53,715 nucleotides of DNA from CAZNPU01 sp964575335 (GCA_964575335.1 CAZNPU010000026.1:1-53715), one strand, 5' to 3'. Positions 1 through 8,989 are shown, counted from the first letter of the stretch. Notes: generated from the sequence alone by a model not told the origin. Numbers and translations are program-made.

Positions 1-65
1 CGGCAATACTTCAGTTCCTAAGGGATTTTCTTTCGCCGGTTGATCGACTACACTATGTGATTCGC

Positions 66-138
66 GATCGCGTAGCTCAGTTGGTAGAGCAAGCGCCTTT
101 TAAGCGTTAGGTCCTGGGTTCGAGTCCCAGCGCGATCA
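66..138 (+). tRNA. tRNA-Lys (anticodon UUU)
   Basis: A complete cloverleaf can be folded by hand. The 7-bp acceptor stem is 66-72 with 131-137, the D arm is 75-90, and the anticodon stem is 92-96 with 104-108 around loop CTTTTAA with anticodon TTT at 99-101. The T arm is 114-130 with the canonical loop TTCGAGT. The discriminator base is A138 and the 3' CCA is not encoded (ATT follows). It reads AAA/AAG lysine codons. Confidence 0.96.
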
Positions 139-215
139 TTAACAGGAACAGGCATTTGCACTTGCACGTGTTGTGCTGACGGTCGGATCACAAGACCGGG
201 AGATATCACCAGCCG

Positions 216-3200
216 ATGCTGGTTTTACACGCCATCTGGACAAAGGGAGCGCTGCGGCTGTGGAGCGAATCGCTTGAACGCTACCTCGCGTGGAAGCGCA
301 GCGCATCAGCATTTGCCGAACACGCCGTCGCTGCTGCATCGTCAACAACTACACAACCCAATGCGGGCCAGTGGATCGCAACCACAACAGCCAGTAAAAC
401 GTCGGCGGCGAAGCATCCATTTGCCGCTTCAGCGCAAGAATTGCTCAGCCGGCTTCATGATGCGGGTTTGCTCCCGGAAAACGACGACGATCCGTCGCCC
501 GCCCCGCCATCTGTCCCCTTTCCTCTTGTGGATGTCATCGCCCCGCGCCTGCCGCGCGACCAGGCCGGGCCATGGCCAAGCGATCGACTGGCGCGAACCG
601 CTGGCGGCATCGAATCGCCCACCGACCCGTTTCTCGATGCCATTGAGATTCCCTGCGTGGCGCTACCCAATCATCGCGCCCTGCCGTTTCTTCTTGCGCT
701 GGAAGATCGACAACCAGCAAGTCGGATTGAACTGGGCGGCTCGATGCGATTTTGGATCGCTGTGGCCAAATTCATCACCGATTTGCTGGCCAACCAGCGA
801 TTTATCCCCACGCTCATCCAAAGCCGCGACATCGGTCTGATCGCAGCATGGCAGCCCTGGCTGCACGATGAAGACGCCCGGCGTCGGGCCGCCGCCTTGC
901 TTGCCGCCATGCCGCCCGTGCTGCGCGCGATGGACGATGAGCACCAGGGGCGACCGTGGGCGATTCTGGATGAGGCGTTTCGCACCCTGACCGACGCTAC
1001 GGTGCGGTCTGCGCTGATCAAGGAGCATTTCTTCGAAGCAATCGAAGATCGCGATCCGGCGCATGACCCGCATGTGGCATGGCTGGCCGGCTTACTTGGC
1101 GCTCAGAATCAGGTAACGCCTCCGGACGATATCGGGCTGTCGCTTTTGCGCGATGCAGGACAGTGGGTTGGGCGGCTCAACGACACTGGCCAGGGGCGTC
1201 CGCTGCGACTTTGCCTGAAACTCAACGAGCCGCTCGCTCCGCCGGAATTGACTGCCAACGGCCAGGCCAAGGCAAAACAACGCCGCACAACAACCAGCAG
1301 CGCGCCGGATGAAACGCTGTGGAAACTGAGCCTGCACCTGCAGGCCGCAGACGATCACGATCTGATCATCGACGCTCAGCATGTGTGGAGTCACACATCG
1401 CTGGGCGCGCTGCTCGGCGACCGTCACATCGAACAGCCGCAGGAACTGCTGCTTGCGGAGCTAGGCCGGGCCAGTCGCATCTATCCGAAGATTGAATCAG
1501 CTCTCTCGCACCAGGCGCCTACTGAGATCGAGCTCACCACCAACGAAGCGTACGAGTTTTTGCACGAGGTCCGGCCGGTGCTGGAAGAATCTGGCTTCGG
1601 CGTCATCGTGCCGACGTGGTGGAATCAGCCGCTTGGCCGCCTCGGCGCGCGATTGCAGATTGACGCTCCGCCAGCAGATGCACTGGGCAGCCCAGCGGGC
1701 GACGGCACTACGCCGGCTGCGAGTTTGATTGGCCTCAACAGCCTTGTACGCTTCCGGTGGCAGGTCGCCATTGGCGATCAGCCGTTGACAATGGAGGAGT
1801 TCAACGCGCTGGCCCGCCAGACGACACCGCTGGTGCACGTGCGCGGTCGATGGATTGAAATCAGCCCGCAGCAACTTGCTGCAGCACGCGAATTTCTTGA
1901 GAAATCACCCGATGGCGAGATGATGTTGCTGGAAGCCATCCAGATGGCGCACGGCATGGACGACCGCCAGTTTGGACTGCCGGTGTTCGGCCTTGACGCA
2001 AGTGGATGGGTGGCGGACGTGCTCAACGCGTCAAGCGAAGATCACCGCATGCCGCAGCTTGAGCAGCCCAAAGAGTTCCTGGGCACGTTGCGGCCGTATC
2101 AGGCAACCGGCTTGAGCTGGCTTGCGTTTCTGGATCGCTTTGGACTTGGCGCGTGCCTTGCCGACGACATGGGCCTGGGCAAAACCATTCAACTCATCGC
2201 GATGCTGCTGCATGAGCGGGAGGCTGCCGGCAAACACAACGAGCGCGGCAATACGGTTGGCCCCACGCTTTTGATCGTGCCCACATCAGTGGTGGCGAAC
2301 TGGGTCCGCGAATTGCAACGATTCGCACCGACGATTCGCGTTCAGGTGCATCACGGACCGGATCGCGTGCTGGGCGATCGGTTTGTCGAAATTGCAGCTG
2401 AGCGTGATCTGGTGATCACCACCTATCCGCTTATCAGCCGCGATCAGGAAACGCTTCGGCGCGTCAAGTGGCATCGCGTTGCGCTTGATGAGGCGCAATA
2501 CATCAAGAACCCGCCCACCAAGCAGACCACCGCCATTCGCTCGCTGCATGCGCCGCGGCGGCTGGCGCTCACGGGCACGCCGGTGGAAAATCGCCTGAGC
2601 GAATTGTGGTCCATCATGGAGTTTTTGAACCCGGGGTATCTCGGGCCGTCAGCCGAGTTCCGTCGCCGCTTCGCTGTGCCGATCGAGCGGCATCGCGATC
2701 CGCACAAGGCTGAGCATCTGCGGCAGATGGTCCGGCCATTCATATTGCGCCGCGTGAAGACCGACCCCACCGTCATCGACGACCTGCCCGAATGCCTGGA
2801 AACCAAGGAATATGCCGTCCTCACTCCCGAGCAGGCGGCGCTGTATCAGCAGGTGGTTGACGCCATGCTCCGCGACGTGGATCGCGCTCAGGGCATACAG
2901 CGCCGCGGGCTGGTGCTGGCCACGCTGGTCAAGCTCAAGCAAATCTGCAATCACCCCGCGCAGTTCCGCAACGGCAATGGCAACGGTCAGTCCAACGCTG
3001 AACTGGATGATTCAGCCGACTTTGTCCTGCCGTCCAACGGCGCTGCGCTGTCGTCGAGGTCCGGCAAGGCCCGGCGCTTGATCGCCATGCTGGAAGAAGT
3101 GCTTGCGACAGGCGAGAAGGCGCTGATCTTCACACAGTTTCGCCAAATGGGGCACCTGCTGACTGCAATGATTCAGCACGATCTGGATTGCGAAGCGCTG

Positions 3201-3608
3201 TTCCTGCACGGCGGGACGCCTGCAGCGAAGCGGCAGCACTTGATCGATCGCTTTCAAGCTCACGATGGCGGAGCGCCGGTCTTCGTGCTTTCACTCAAAG
3301 CCGGCGGCGTGGGTCTGAACCTCACCGCTGCCAATCATGTGTTTCACTTCGACCGCTGGTGGAATCCCGCTGTGGAAAACCAGGCGACCGATCGCGCGTT
3401 CCGCATCGGCCAGACGCGCACGGTTCACGTGCACAAGTTCGTCTGCGTGGGCACGCTGGAAGAACGCATCGATCAGATGATCGAACAGAAAACCGAATTG
3501 GCGCAGAACATCATCGGAACAGGCGAGCAGTGGCTGACCGAGCTTTCAACCAGTCAACTCCACGAGCTGCTCATGCTTCGAACCTCTGCCATGGAGGCTG
3601 ATTCGTGA
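216..3608 (+). CDS. SNF2-family DEAD/DEAH-box helicase
   Basis: A 1130-residue bacterial SNF2-family ATPase, expected to translocate on double-stranded DNA and remodel protein-DNA complexes in the cytoplasm. The N-terminal half (about 1-600) resembles the region found ahead of the ATPase in bacterial SNF2 proteins and opens with the usual LHAIW...LRLW pattern, which supports the ATG at 216. The ATPase core begins near residue 625 (LRPYQATGLSW). It has Walker A DDMGLGKT near 650 and the Walker B variant DEAQ near 758. The second RecA lobe spans about 945-1095, with GGVGLNL and motif VI RAFRIGQTR. The SWIM zinc-finger gene that follows within 125 bases is the usual partner of this type, so the two probably act together on DNA repair or nucleoprotein remodelling; that role is inference. 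Family assignment is secure, the biological substrate is not. Confidence 0.93.
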   Translation: MLVLHAIWTKGALRLWSESLERYLAWKRSASAFAEHAVAAASSTTTQPNAGQWIATTTASKTSAAKHPFAASAQELLSRLHDAGLLPENDDDPSPAPPSVPFPLVDVIAPRLPRDQAGPWPSDRLARTAGGIESPTDPFLDAIEIPCVALPNHRALPFLLALEDRQPASRIELGGSMRFWIAVAKFITDLLANQRFIPTLIQSRDIGLIAAWQPWLHDEDARRRAAALLAAMPPVLRAMDDEHQGRPWAILDEAFRTLTDATVRSALIKEHFFEAIEDRDPAHDPHVAWLAGLLGAQNQVTPPDDIGLSLLRDAGQWVGRLNDTGQGRPLRLCLKLNEPLAPPELTANGQAKAKQRRTTTSSAPDETLWKLSLHLQAADDHDLIIDAQHVWSHTSLGALLGDRHIEQPQELLLAELGRASRIYPKIESALSHQAPTEIELTTNEAYEFLHEVRPVLEESGFGVIVPTWWNQPLGRLGARLQIDAPPADALGSPAGDGTTPAASLIGLNSLVRFRWQVAIGDQPLTMEEFNALARQTTPLVHVRGRWIEISPQQLAAAREFLEKSPDGEMMLLEAIQMAHGMDDRQFGLPVFGLDASGWVADVLNASSEDHRMPQLEQPKEFLGTLRPYQATGLSWLAFLDRFGLGACLADDMGLGKTIQLIAMLLHEREAAGKHNERGNTVGPTLLIVPTSVVANWVRELQRFAPTIRVQVHHGPDRVLGDRFVEIAAERDLVITTYPLISRDQETLRRVKWHRVALDEAQYIKNPPTKQTTAIRSLHAPRRLALTGTPVENRLSELWSIMEFLNPGYLGPSAEFRRRFAVPIERHRDPHKAEHLRQMVRPFILRRVKTDPTVIDDLPECLETKEYAVLTPEQAALYQQVVDAMLRDVDRAQGIQRRGLVLATLVKLKQICNHPAQFRNGNGNGQSNAELDDSADFVLPSNGAALSSRSGKARRLIAMLEEVLATGEKALIFTQFRQMGHLLTAMIQHDLDCEALFLHGGTPAAKRQHLIDRFQAHDGGAPVFVLSLKAGGVGLNLTAANHVFHFDRWWNPAVENQATDRAFRIGQTRTVHVHKFVCVGTLEERIDQMIEQKTELAQNIIGTGEQWLTELSTSQLHELLMLRTSAMEADS

Positions 3609-3720
3609 GCGTCGTATGTGACCTTTGCTGCTGCGTTCATCGCCGGCATGAGGAAATGGCGCTGCTGCCCCGCTGCTGCCGTCATCATCAGATTATTGAT
3701 GGTGAACCCTGCTTCACATG

Positions 3721-3726
3721 GGAGGT
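3721..3726 (+). promoter_or_regulatory. Ribosome binding site that decides the SWIM gene start
   Basis: GGAGGT lies 6 bases before the GTG at 3733. The in-frame ATG at 3718 overlaps this Shine-Dalgarno sequence and has none of its own, so GTG 3733 is the better start. Confidence 0.6.
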
Positions 3727-3732
3727 GACGTT

Positions 3733-4689
3733 GTGAGCGTTGCGCATGGAGGCTCATCAGATCGCCGCTTCATCGATCGCCGACCGGAAACGCCGCGACG
3801 CGTCCGCAACGGCATCAAGCTGCAGGGCAAGACCGAACCCGCTGCCGAGACGCCGCTGGCGCAGCGATGGCTGAAATTGCTGGAAGGCCGCATCGAACCG
3901 CTGCGTCTGGCTGCTGGACTCGAATATGCGCGCAGCGGGCAGGTGGTGAACCTCGATGTGATTCCAGGCGCAGTGACCGCCAGCGTGCAGGGCACACAAG
4001 CAAAACCGTATCAGACAAAGCTGTGGTTCAGGCCGCTGAGCGCTGAGCAATGGGATCGCCTGATTGACGCAATGGCCAGCGAGGCGATTTATGTCGCCAA
4101 GCTGTTGGCCAATGAATTGCCGCCCACGATCGACGATCTGCTGGCGATGCATCAGCTTGCGCTGTTGCCCGCTGCATCGCAGGAGTTGAATGTTGAATGC
4201 TCCTGCCGCGATTCTGAACCGTGCAAGCATGCCGCAGCGGTCGGGTACATTCTCGCTGAGCGGCTTGCTGCCGAACCGCTTTTGGTGTTTTCGATGCTTG
4301 GCATGCCCACGCAGCAGTTGCTCGATCGGCTGCGTCAGGTGCGAACGCTCCAAACCCAAGGGATGGCAGCTGCGCATGTTGAGGCGGTGATGCCGGAGTC
4401 AGACGCCGCCGCCCCGCCGCTGGATGCGTGCATTGACGATTTCTGGCGTCCCGGCCCTGAACTGGCGGAGTTCGAATCGCTGCCCACGTCCCAGCATGTG
4501 CCCCACGCATTGCTTCGCCGGCTCGGCCCATCGCCATTGAGCGGACGCTTTCCCATGGCGGGCCTGCTGGCCAGCGTGTACGACACCGTGGCGGCAGAGG
4601 CGGAGCGTTTGCGCGATCAGGCCATTGCTGCTGCAGACGATCCGTCAACTACCACCGCGGATTCGAACGGCAATACAACGCAGCAATAA
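3733..4689 (+). CDS. SWIM zinc-finger protein, partner of the SNF2 helicase
   Basis: About 318 residues from GTG 3733, chosen over ATG 3718 because GGAGGT sits 6 bases upstream. The SWIM motif is CSCRDSEPCKHAAAV near residues 156-170, matching CxCx(n)CxH. SWIM fingers bind zinc and are thought to mediate DNA or protein contacts. The flanking regions match the bacterial pattern of a basic N-terminus, a scaffold around the finger and a variable acidic C-terminus. The gene starts 124 bases after the SNF2 helicase stop on the same strand, a pairing common in bacteria, so co-transcription and a shared complex are likely. No catalytic domain is visible. The tail (about 220-318) is Ala/Pro-rich and poorly conserved in appearance. 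Confidence 0.85.
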   Translation: MSVAHGGSSDRRFIDRRPETPRRVRNGIKLQGKTEPAAETPLAQRWLKLLEGRIEPLRLAAGLEYARSGQVVNLDVIPGAVTASVQGTQAKPYQTKLWFRPLSAEQWDRLIDAMASEAIYVAKLLANELPPTIDDLLAMHQLALLPAASQELNVECSCRDSEPCKHAAAVGYILAERLAAEPLLVFSMLGMPTQQLLDRLRQVRTLQTQGMAAAHVEAVMPESDAAAPPLDACIDDFWRPGPELAEFESLPTSQHVPHALLRRLGPSPLSGRFPMAGLLASVYDTVAAEAERLRDQAIAAADDPSTTTADSNGNTTQQ

Positions 4690-4839
4690 CAGGCTCAAAA
4701 AGCTACAAAAGTAGCATCAAAGCCTGCGATAAAACGGTTTATGCGGGCGCGTGTGCGAAGCGGTCCGAAAAAAGTGCGATTGGCAGCAAACTTGCGTCTT
4801 TGGCCAGCCGATATCAAAGCCGCAAAGGAGTGCCTGATC

Positions 4840-5214
4840 ATGGATACGCACCGATCCGCTGCTGAACGAATGAGGCCGATTCTTGAGGCCATGCAACGAT
4901 CCGTTGAATCGGCCCGTCGCAAACGATTGTACGGGTCGGATCAGCCGCCAGCCTCATCTGCGCACACGGCAGCTTCGCACACAACGTCAAGCGATCTGCC
5001 TGCGTCACAGTCGCCGGTTGCGCAGCCGTCCAACAACGTTGACCACCCCGAAAATTCACAGCCGAGTGTGTCGGAAACGTCCCAGCGCTGCGTCCCGCCC
5101 GGAGATGGCCCAAACAGCACCGGCAATGGTCGGCTCAAAGCCCGCCCCAAGCGGTTCAGTTCCACGTTTCTTCCCCAGAGCCAATCGCCATCCTATCGCT
5201 CACAGGCCAGCTGA
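4840..5214 (+). CDS. Small Ser/Pro/Gln-rich protein of unknown function
   Basis: I do not recognise this 124-residue protein. The ATG at 4840 was chosen because AAAGGAG (4824-4830) sits 9 bases upstream; the frame stays open further 5' but without such a signal. Residues 1-35 form a charged, probably helical segment (AAERMRPILEAMQRSVESARRKRL). The rest is low-complexity, rich in Ser, Pro, Gln and Asn, and probably disordered, with a basic C-terminus (RPKRFSSTF). There is no signal peptide, so it should be cytoplasmic. It stands alone between the SWIM gene and the STAS gene. It could be a DNA- or protein-binding adaptor, but nothing in the sequence proves this. Confidence 0.5.
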   Translation: MDTHRSAAERMRPILEAMQRSVESARRKRLYGSDQPPASSAHTAASHTTSSDLPASQSPVAQPSNNVDHPENSQPSVSETSQRCVPPGDGPNSTGNGRLKARPKRFSSTFLPQSQSPSYRSQAS

Positions 5215-5404
5215 CCGGCACAAACCGAAATCTTTGCCCCGTTGGGCTGGATGCCCCTGATTCCTGCGCGTCAGCCGCTGACCATTTCAGAGACTGCCGA
5301 CATGCGTCGATAAGCAGCTTTGAGCGCTGACGACCGGCAATCGCGTGGCCGGCCGCAGCACCGATATCTGGACTGCGGTGTGGATGGAGTGGAGCATCCT
5401 GATT

Positions 5405-5899
5405 ATGTGGAATCTCTTCTCGCGTCGGTCTGGCTTCTCCGGGGGCCTGTTCGGAGGCGCAACCGGCACAGCAACGGCTGCCAGGAGCGCCGTTGCGCAG
5501 CAGGACGATCATCCCCGGGAGCGCACAATCCGCACCCAAATCGCCGAGGTCGAACGCATCGGCCTCACCGCTGTCGCCACGCTGACAGTCACCGAACTCA
5601 CACAGGAACGCGGCGTGGAAATGCTCGCCGACTTGCTCGATGAGCTGGCGGAGTCGGGCGCGCAGCACTTTGTGCTGGATATCCAGAACGTGCAGTTCAT
5701 GGATTCAGCGTGCCTGGGATGCCTCGTGCAGGCGCTGAACCGCCTGGCCGTCAGTGGCGGCCGCATCGCGCTGGCCAACACCCCAAACAGCGTGCAGTAT
5801 CTGTTCCGCATGACGCAGCTCGATCGGGTGTTTCCCATTTGCACTGACGTGATGGCGGCATTGACTGCAGTTGAGCGTCCCCTCAACCGCCGCTCGTAA
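5405..5899 (+). CDS. STAS-domain protein, anti-sigma-factor antagonist type
   Basis: 164 residues from ATG 5405 (an in-frame GTG at 5345 and ATG at 5384 are alternatives). After a Gly/Ala/Ser-rich leader of about 35 residues comes a full STAS domain (about 40-150). The family's phosphorylation loop is present as M-D-S-A-C-L-G with the candidate phospho-acceptor Ser101. SpoIIAA/RsbV-type STAS proteins bind an anti-sigma kinase and are switched off by Ser phosphorylation; membership is seen, the partner is not. No RsbW-type kinase gene or sigma-factor gene lies in this window. The N-terminal extension with a GGLFGGATG run is unusual and could be a linker or a short anchor. Downstream lies a structured 400-base intergenic stretch. 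Confidence 0.82.
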   Translation: MWNLFSRRSGFSGGLFGGATGTATAARSAVAQQDDHPRERTIRTQIAEVERIGLTAVATLTVTELTQERGVEMLADLLDELAESGAQHFVLDIQNVQFMDSACLGCLVQALNRLAVSGGRIALANTPNSVQYLFRMTQLDRVFPICTDVMAALTAVERPLNRRS

Positions 5900-6295
5900 C
5901 GCGCTGCTCGGAACGAAAAACGACAACCAAGCCAGTATCTGCAGACCGCCCACGATCTGCCTGCTAAGGCGATTGCGCGGCAGGCATTGGCATCGGCGTT
6001 CAGCAGCCTTAAGCGGAAAATCGCACAAAATTGCTGCCTGCTCGGCAGAATTTGCAATGATCCGCCATATGGTTCTCCGGGCCCTGAAGAGAGAGAACCC
6101 TTTCGTTCTCCTTACTTCCATCAATCAGGCCCCACTCAGCAGGATGGGTTTTGCCCATCCTGCTGGTCATTTTGCACCAGCCATCTTGCCGCCATGCCGC
6201 TGCGCCGGGGCGCGTCGCCGCTGCGTCTGATGGGGGCTACCATCAGCGGTCTTTAACCCCCATTTCATTCCTGTTTTTTCAGGGTCACCATCACA
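5900..6295. other. Structured intergenic region with three successive hairpins
   Basis: No gene is supported here. Three stem-loops lie in order. The first is 6026-6054 (CAAATT...CTGCC with GGCAG AATTTG). The second is 6093-6110 (GAGAAC, loop CCTTTC, GTTCTC). The third is 6138-6164, with an 11-bp perfect stem. The GAGAACC at 6093-6099 can instead pair with GGTTCTC at 6071-6077, so two folds exclude each other. The region could hold the STAS gene terminator, an attenuating leader for the gene at 6296, or a small RNA. Confidence 0.5.
6138..6164 (+). terminator. Perfect 11-bp hairpin, terminator-like
   Basis: AGCAGGATGGG and CCCATCCTGCT form a perfect stem around loop TTTTG. The following bases GGTCATTTTGC carry only a short T run, so it may be a weak terminator, a transcript 3' end or part of a leader RNA. 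Confidence 0.45.
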
Positions 6296-7702
6296 ATGAG
6301 CACGCTCGCGATCGAACCGCTTCAGCAGTTTCAGTGGGAACCACAGCCACGGGCCCAAGCCCTGGTGAATGAATTGATTGATGGTTTTCTGGCGAAATGC
6401 CCCGATGCCGCCGAACTGGCTCGGCGCATGCGGCACGACACTGCCACACGATTCAACGACTGGGTTGACTCCATCTACGCCCCGCGTTCAAACGAATTGC
6501 GAGCGAGGCTGCTGGAGGTGGGCTTCACCCGCCGGGCCTTGCCGGGCGCCCCGGACTGCTTCATTCACGAAGGAGCGCTGTTTCCCGCCATCGTGCTCGA
6601 CAGCGCCAACGTCACGAAGGTGTTGCTGAAAGTCGACTCGGTGGTTGATTTTCTTGCCGCATGGTCCATCACCGATGATCGCGCCATTGAAGGCGAACCG
6701 CTGGCGCCGATGCGCCGCGCACAGGCATTCACCGGCGACGATGCTGAGCTTTGGGTGATCGAGCGTCACGGATATCGCGGCTTTACGGTTCCGCGCGTCG
6801 ATGACGATCTGCCTGCTTTGGTGCTGCGTCATCAGGAAGCATTCCACCGCCGCACCCGCGACTGGGATGATGATGATCTTGGCTTTGATCACACCCTGCA
6901 TCTGATCGAGGCGGCAGTGGCGGACATCGGCCAGGATTACGCATGCGATCTGTTCTTTGCAGCCGAGCGCAAGTACTGGCAGCGGCGCAATCGCGCAGCA
7001 CAACTGCAGAAAGCGCGGCAGGATAAGCTGGGTTTGGGCTGGGCCAACCACGACCACCACACCTACCGCTCGTCGCGCCAGCACTTCACCAAGCTGATTG
7101 GTCTCTTCGAAAAGCTGGGCTTTTTCTGCCGCGAGCGCTTTTACGCTGGCGCTGAAGCCGGCTGGGGCGCGCAGGTGCTTGAACACCCCAACACCGGCAT
7201 TGTGATTTTCGCTGATGTCGATCTGTCGCCGGAAGAAATCCAGGGCGACTTTGCACACGAGCCGCTGCCGCCACGAAGTGAGTTGGGCACGGTCGGGCTG
7301 TGGTGCGGCCTGCACGGCGAGGCAATCCTGCAGGCTGGCATGCACCACCTGGAATGCGTCTTTGATTTCGAAGCGCTCAAGCAGCAGCTTGAAGTCGCTG
7401 CGATCAAGACCATGGACCCATTTTCCAATTTCCCGTTCCTCAAGCAGGCGTTCACCGAAGGCGAGCGCTGGCCGGTGTCGGAAAAACGTCTGAACTGGCT
7501 GCTGGAGCGAGGCCTGATCACGCAGGCTCAGGCGCATTGGTTCCGCATGCAAGGCGGCGCGATCGGCTCACATCTTGAAAACCTTGAGCGCAACGACGGC
7601 TATAAGGGGTTCAATCAGAAAGGCGTCAGTGAGATCATCGCACGCACCGATCCCCGCAAGCATGTGGATGAATCCGCGCCGAGCACGCTGCTCGGTGCAT
7701 GA
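6296..7702 (+). CDS. Unknown 468-residue protein, possible VOC-fold metalloenzyme
   Basis: I do not recognise the family with certainty. The protein is soluble, 468 residues, with no signal peptide or membrane segment. Residues near 245-330 contain NHDHHTYR, then KLGF, RERFYAG and QVLEHPNTGIVIFADVDL, followed by MHHLEC near 350. This order of His, Glu and His-bearing strands is what vicinal-oxygen-chelate (glyoxalase-like) metalloenzymes show. The length and layout also recall DUF1338/HglS (2-oxoadipate dioxygenase), about 460 residues, but I cannot align the two convincingly. The C-terminal 90 residues (WLLERGLITQAQAHWF onward) look helical. The ATG at 6296 has only a weak upstream AGGG. A strong terminator-like hairpin (7795-7854) closes the unit, and the structured stretch upstream may regulate it. 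A metal-dependent oxygenase or lyase role is inference. Confidence 0.7.
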   Translation: MSTLAIEPLQQFQWEPQPRAQALVNELIDGFLAKCPDAAELARRMRHDTATRFNDWVDSIYAPRSNELRARLLEVGFTRRALPGAPDCFIHEGALFPAIVLDSANVTKVLLKVDSVVDFLAAWSITDDRAIEGEPLAPMRRAQAFTGDDAELWVIERHGYRGFTVPRVDDDLPALVLRHQEAFHRRTRDWDDDDLGFDHTLHLIEAAVADIGQDYACDLFFAAERKYWQRRNRAAQLQKARQDKLGLGWANHDHHTYRSSRQHFTKLIGLFEKLGFFCRERFYAGAEAGWGAQVLEHPNTGIVIFADVDLSPEEIQGDFAHEPLPPRSELGTVGLWCGLHGEAILQAGMHHLECVFDFEALKQQLEVAAIKTMDPFSNFPFLKQAFTEGERWPVSEKRLNWLLERGLITQAQAHWFRMQGGAIGSHLENLERNDGYKGFNQKGVSEIIARTDPRKHVDESAPSTLLGA

Positions 7703-7794
7703 GCTGCGCCCTGAGCATGTGCCGTCCATGAGCAAGCCAATGCGAACCTGACCTGACCGGCTTGCATTTACCTGCAGCAGCCTCAAGAGGCGTT

Positions 7795-7854
7795 ATCGCC
7801 ACCAGTATGCCGCGTGAATTCTTATCTCAGCAGCGGTCTGGTGGCGATTTTTTT
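7795..7854 (+). terminator. Rho-independent terminator with an unusually long loop
   Basis: ATCGCCACCAG (7795-7805) pairs perfectly with CTGGTGGCGAT (7838-7848), and the T run is TTTTTTT at 7848-7854. The loop is 32 bases, longer than usual. It closes the unit ending at 7702. Confidence 0.7.
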
Positions 7855-7985
7855 GCTGCTCAGGACGGCGCCTCAAGGCCGCAACATCGACTCGCTTGCC
7901 ATGCCAGACGGTGCGTCGCTATCATGGTGACCCAATTTTGAGCAGTTTTCCTACGGTAAAGACGGTCAACGCGAGGAGTTTTGCA

Positions 7986-8540
7986 GTGAAATCGACCGAT
8001 CTGCGGCCAGGTATGGCCATCAAACTCGACGGCACGCTGTATGTCATCACCCAGTTCACTCACGTCACGCCGGGCAACCTGCGGGCGTTTGTGCAGGTGA
8101 AGATCAGAAACGTGCAAACCGGTGCGTTGATCGAAAAACGCCTTCGTTCAGGCGAAGAAATCGAAACCGTTGACCTCGATCGCCGCCCGATGGAATACTT
8201 GTATTCCGACGCCAGCGGCCATGTGTTTATGGACCAGGAGAACTTCGAGCAGATCACGCTGCCGGATTCCCTGATCGGCGAGTCGATGGGATACGTCAAG
8301 CCCAACACCGTCATCACGGTGCTGGTTGCCGAAGGCAACCCCGTGGCCATCGAGCTTCCCAACGTGGTTGAGCTTGAAGTGACGGACACGCCCCCGGGCA
8401 TCAAGGGCGCAACCGCCACCAACCAGATGAAGGAAGCGACATTGGAAACGGGCCTGAAAACGCGCGTGCCGCCGTTCATCAGCGTTGGCGAGGTGGTGCG
8501 CATCAATACCGCCGACGGCTCGTACAACTCGCGAGCGTAA
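7986..8540 (+). CDS. efp: Translation elongation factor P
   Basis: 184 residues, the usual EF-P length, from GTG 7986 with GAGGAG about 8 bases upstream; the longer open frame to 7896 adds a non-conserved tail and is rejected. EF-P binds between the P and E sites of the ribosome and relieves stalling at polyproline. The three-domain layout is intact: a KOW-like domain from STDLRPGM, the first OB domain, and a C-terminal OB domain ending in the GEVVRINTADGSY signature. The loop that reaches the peptidyl-transferase centre reads TPGNLRAF. The residue aligned with E. coli Lys34 is Asn31, so neither lysyl nor rhamnosyl modification is possible at that exact position. The gene stands alone, after the 7795-7854 terminator. 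Confidence 0.96.
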   Translation: MKSTDLRPGMAIKLDGTLYVITQFTHVTPGNLRAFVQVKIRNVQTGALIEKRLRSGEEIETVDLDRRPMEYLYSDASGHVFMDQENFEQITLPDSLIGESMGYVKPNTVITVLVAEGNPVAIELPNVVELEVTDTPPGIKGATATNQMKEATLETGLKTRVPPFISVGEVVRINTADGSYNSRA

Positions 8541-8989
8541 TCAACCAACGCTCAACATCCGAACATCTCATCAACGCAGCACGATTGTGCATTTCATTCA
8601 TCTGTCTGCCGAAGCGGCGCATTGCGCAGCAACGCAGCAGACACCGCCTGCCATCACAGCAGCATTCGAACATTGTCCATCAATGGCGTCAACGAAGCGT
8701 CCGTCAGCCGCAGCATATGGGCTTGACAGACATTCGCCGGACAATTGTTGTTTGTTCGCATCAGGCAAACTCAACTGCAACAACCTGACAATCGGACAGG
8801 GAACATGCCTGCGTCAGCAGATGCGCATGTGTACATCAGCCTGCATCACGCTTCGTTTAGGGTTTCATACCTAACTGCGCCCGCCCTTGCTTCGGTCTAC
8901 GGTGAACTTGTGGAACGCAGCGCGCTTTGCACTTTGTTCACGCGGCTCAGGATCAGGAAACAACAAAAACGAAGCGAGGATATGCAATC
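8541..8989. other. Intergenic stretch, no gene supported
   Basis: 450 bases between efp and the glycine-zipper lipoprotein. A perfect TTGACA occurs at 8723-8728, but the bases 16-18 further on (TGTTGT) are a poor -10 match. No RNA gene or convincing small gene was seen. It presumably holds the promoter of the envelope genes. Confidence 0.35.

Noticed and set aside
66..216. A genomic-island attachment site at tRNA-Lys
   Set aside because: No integrase and no direct repeat of the tRNA 3' end were found by eye in the window.
216..4689. A defence system built on the SNF2 helicase
   Set aside because: No methylase, nuclease, PLD or DUF1998 partner typical of DISARM and similar systems is present; the SWIM partner points to the ordinary SNF2-SWIM module.
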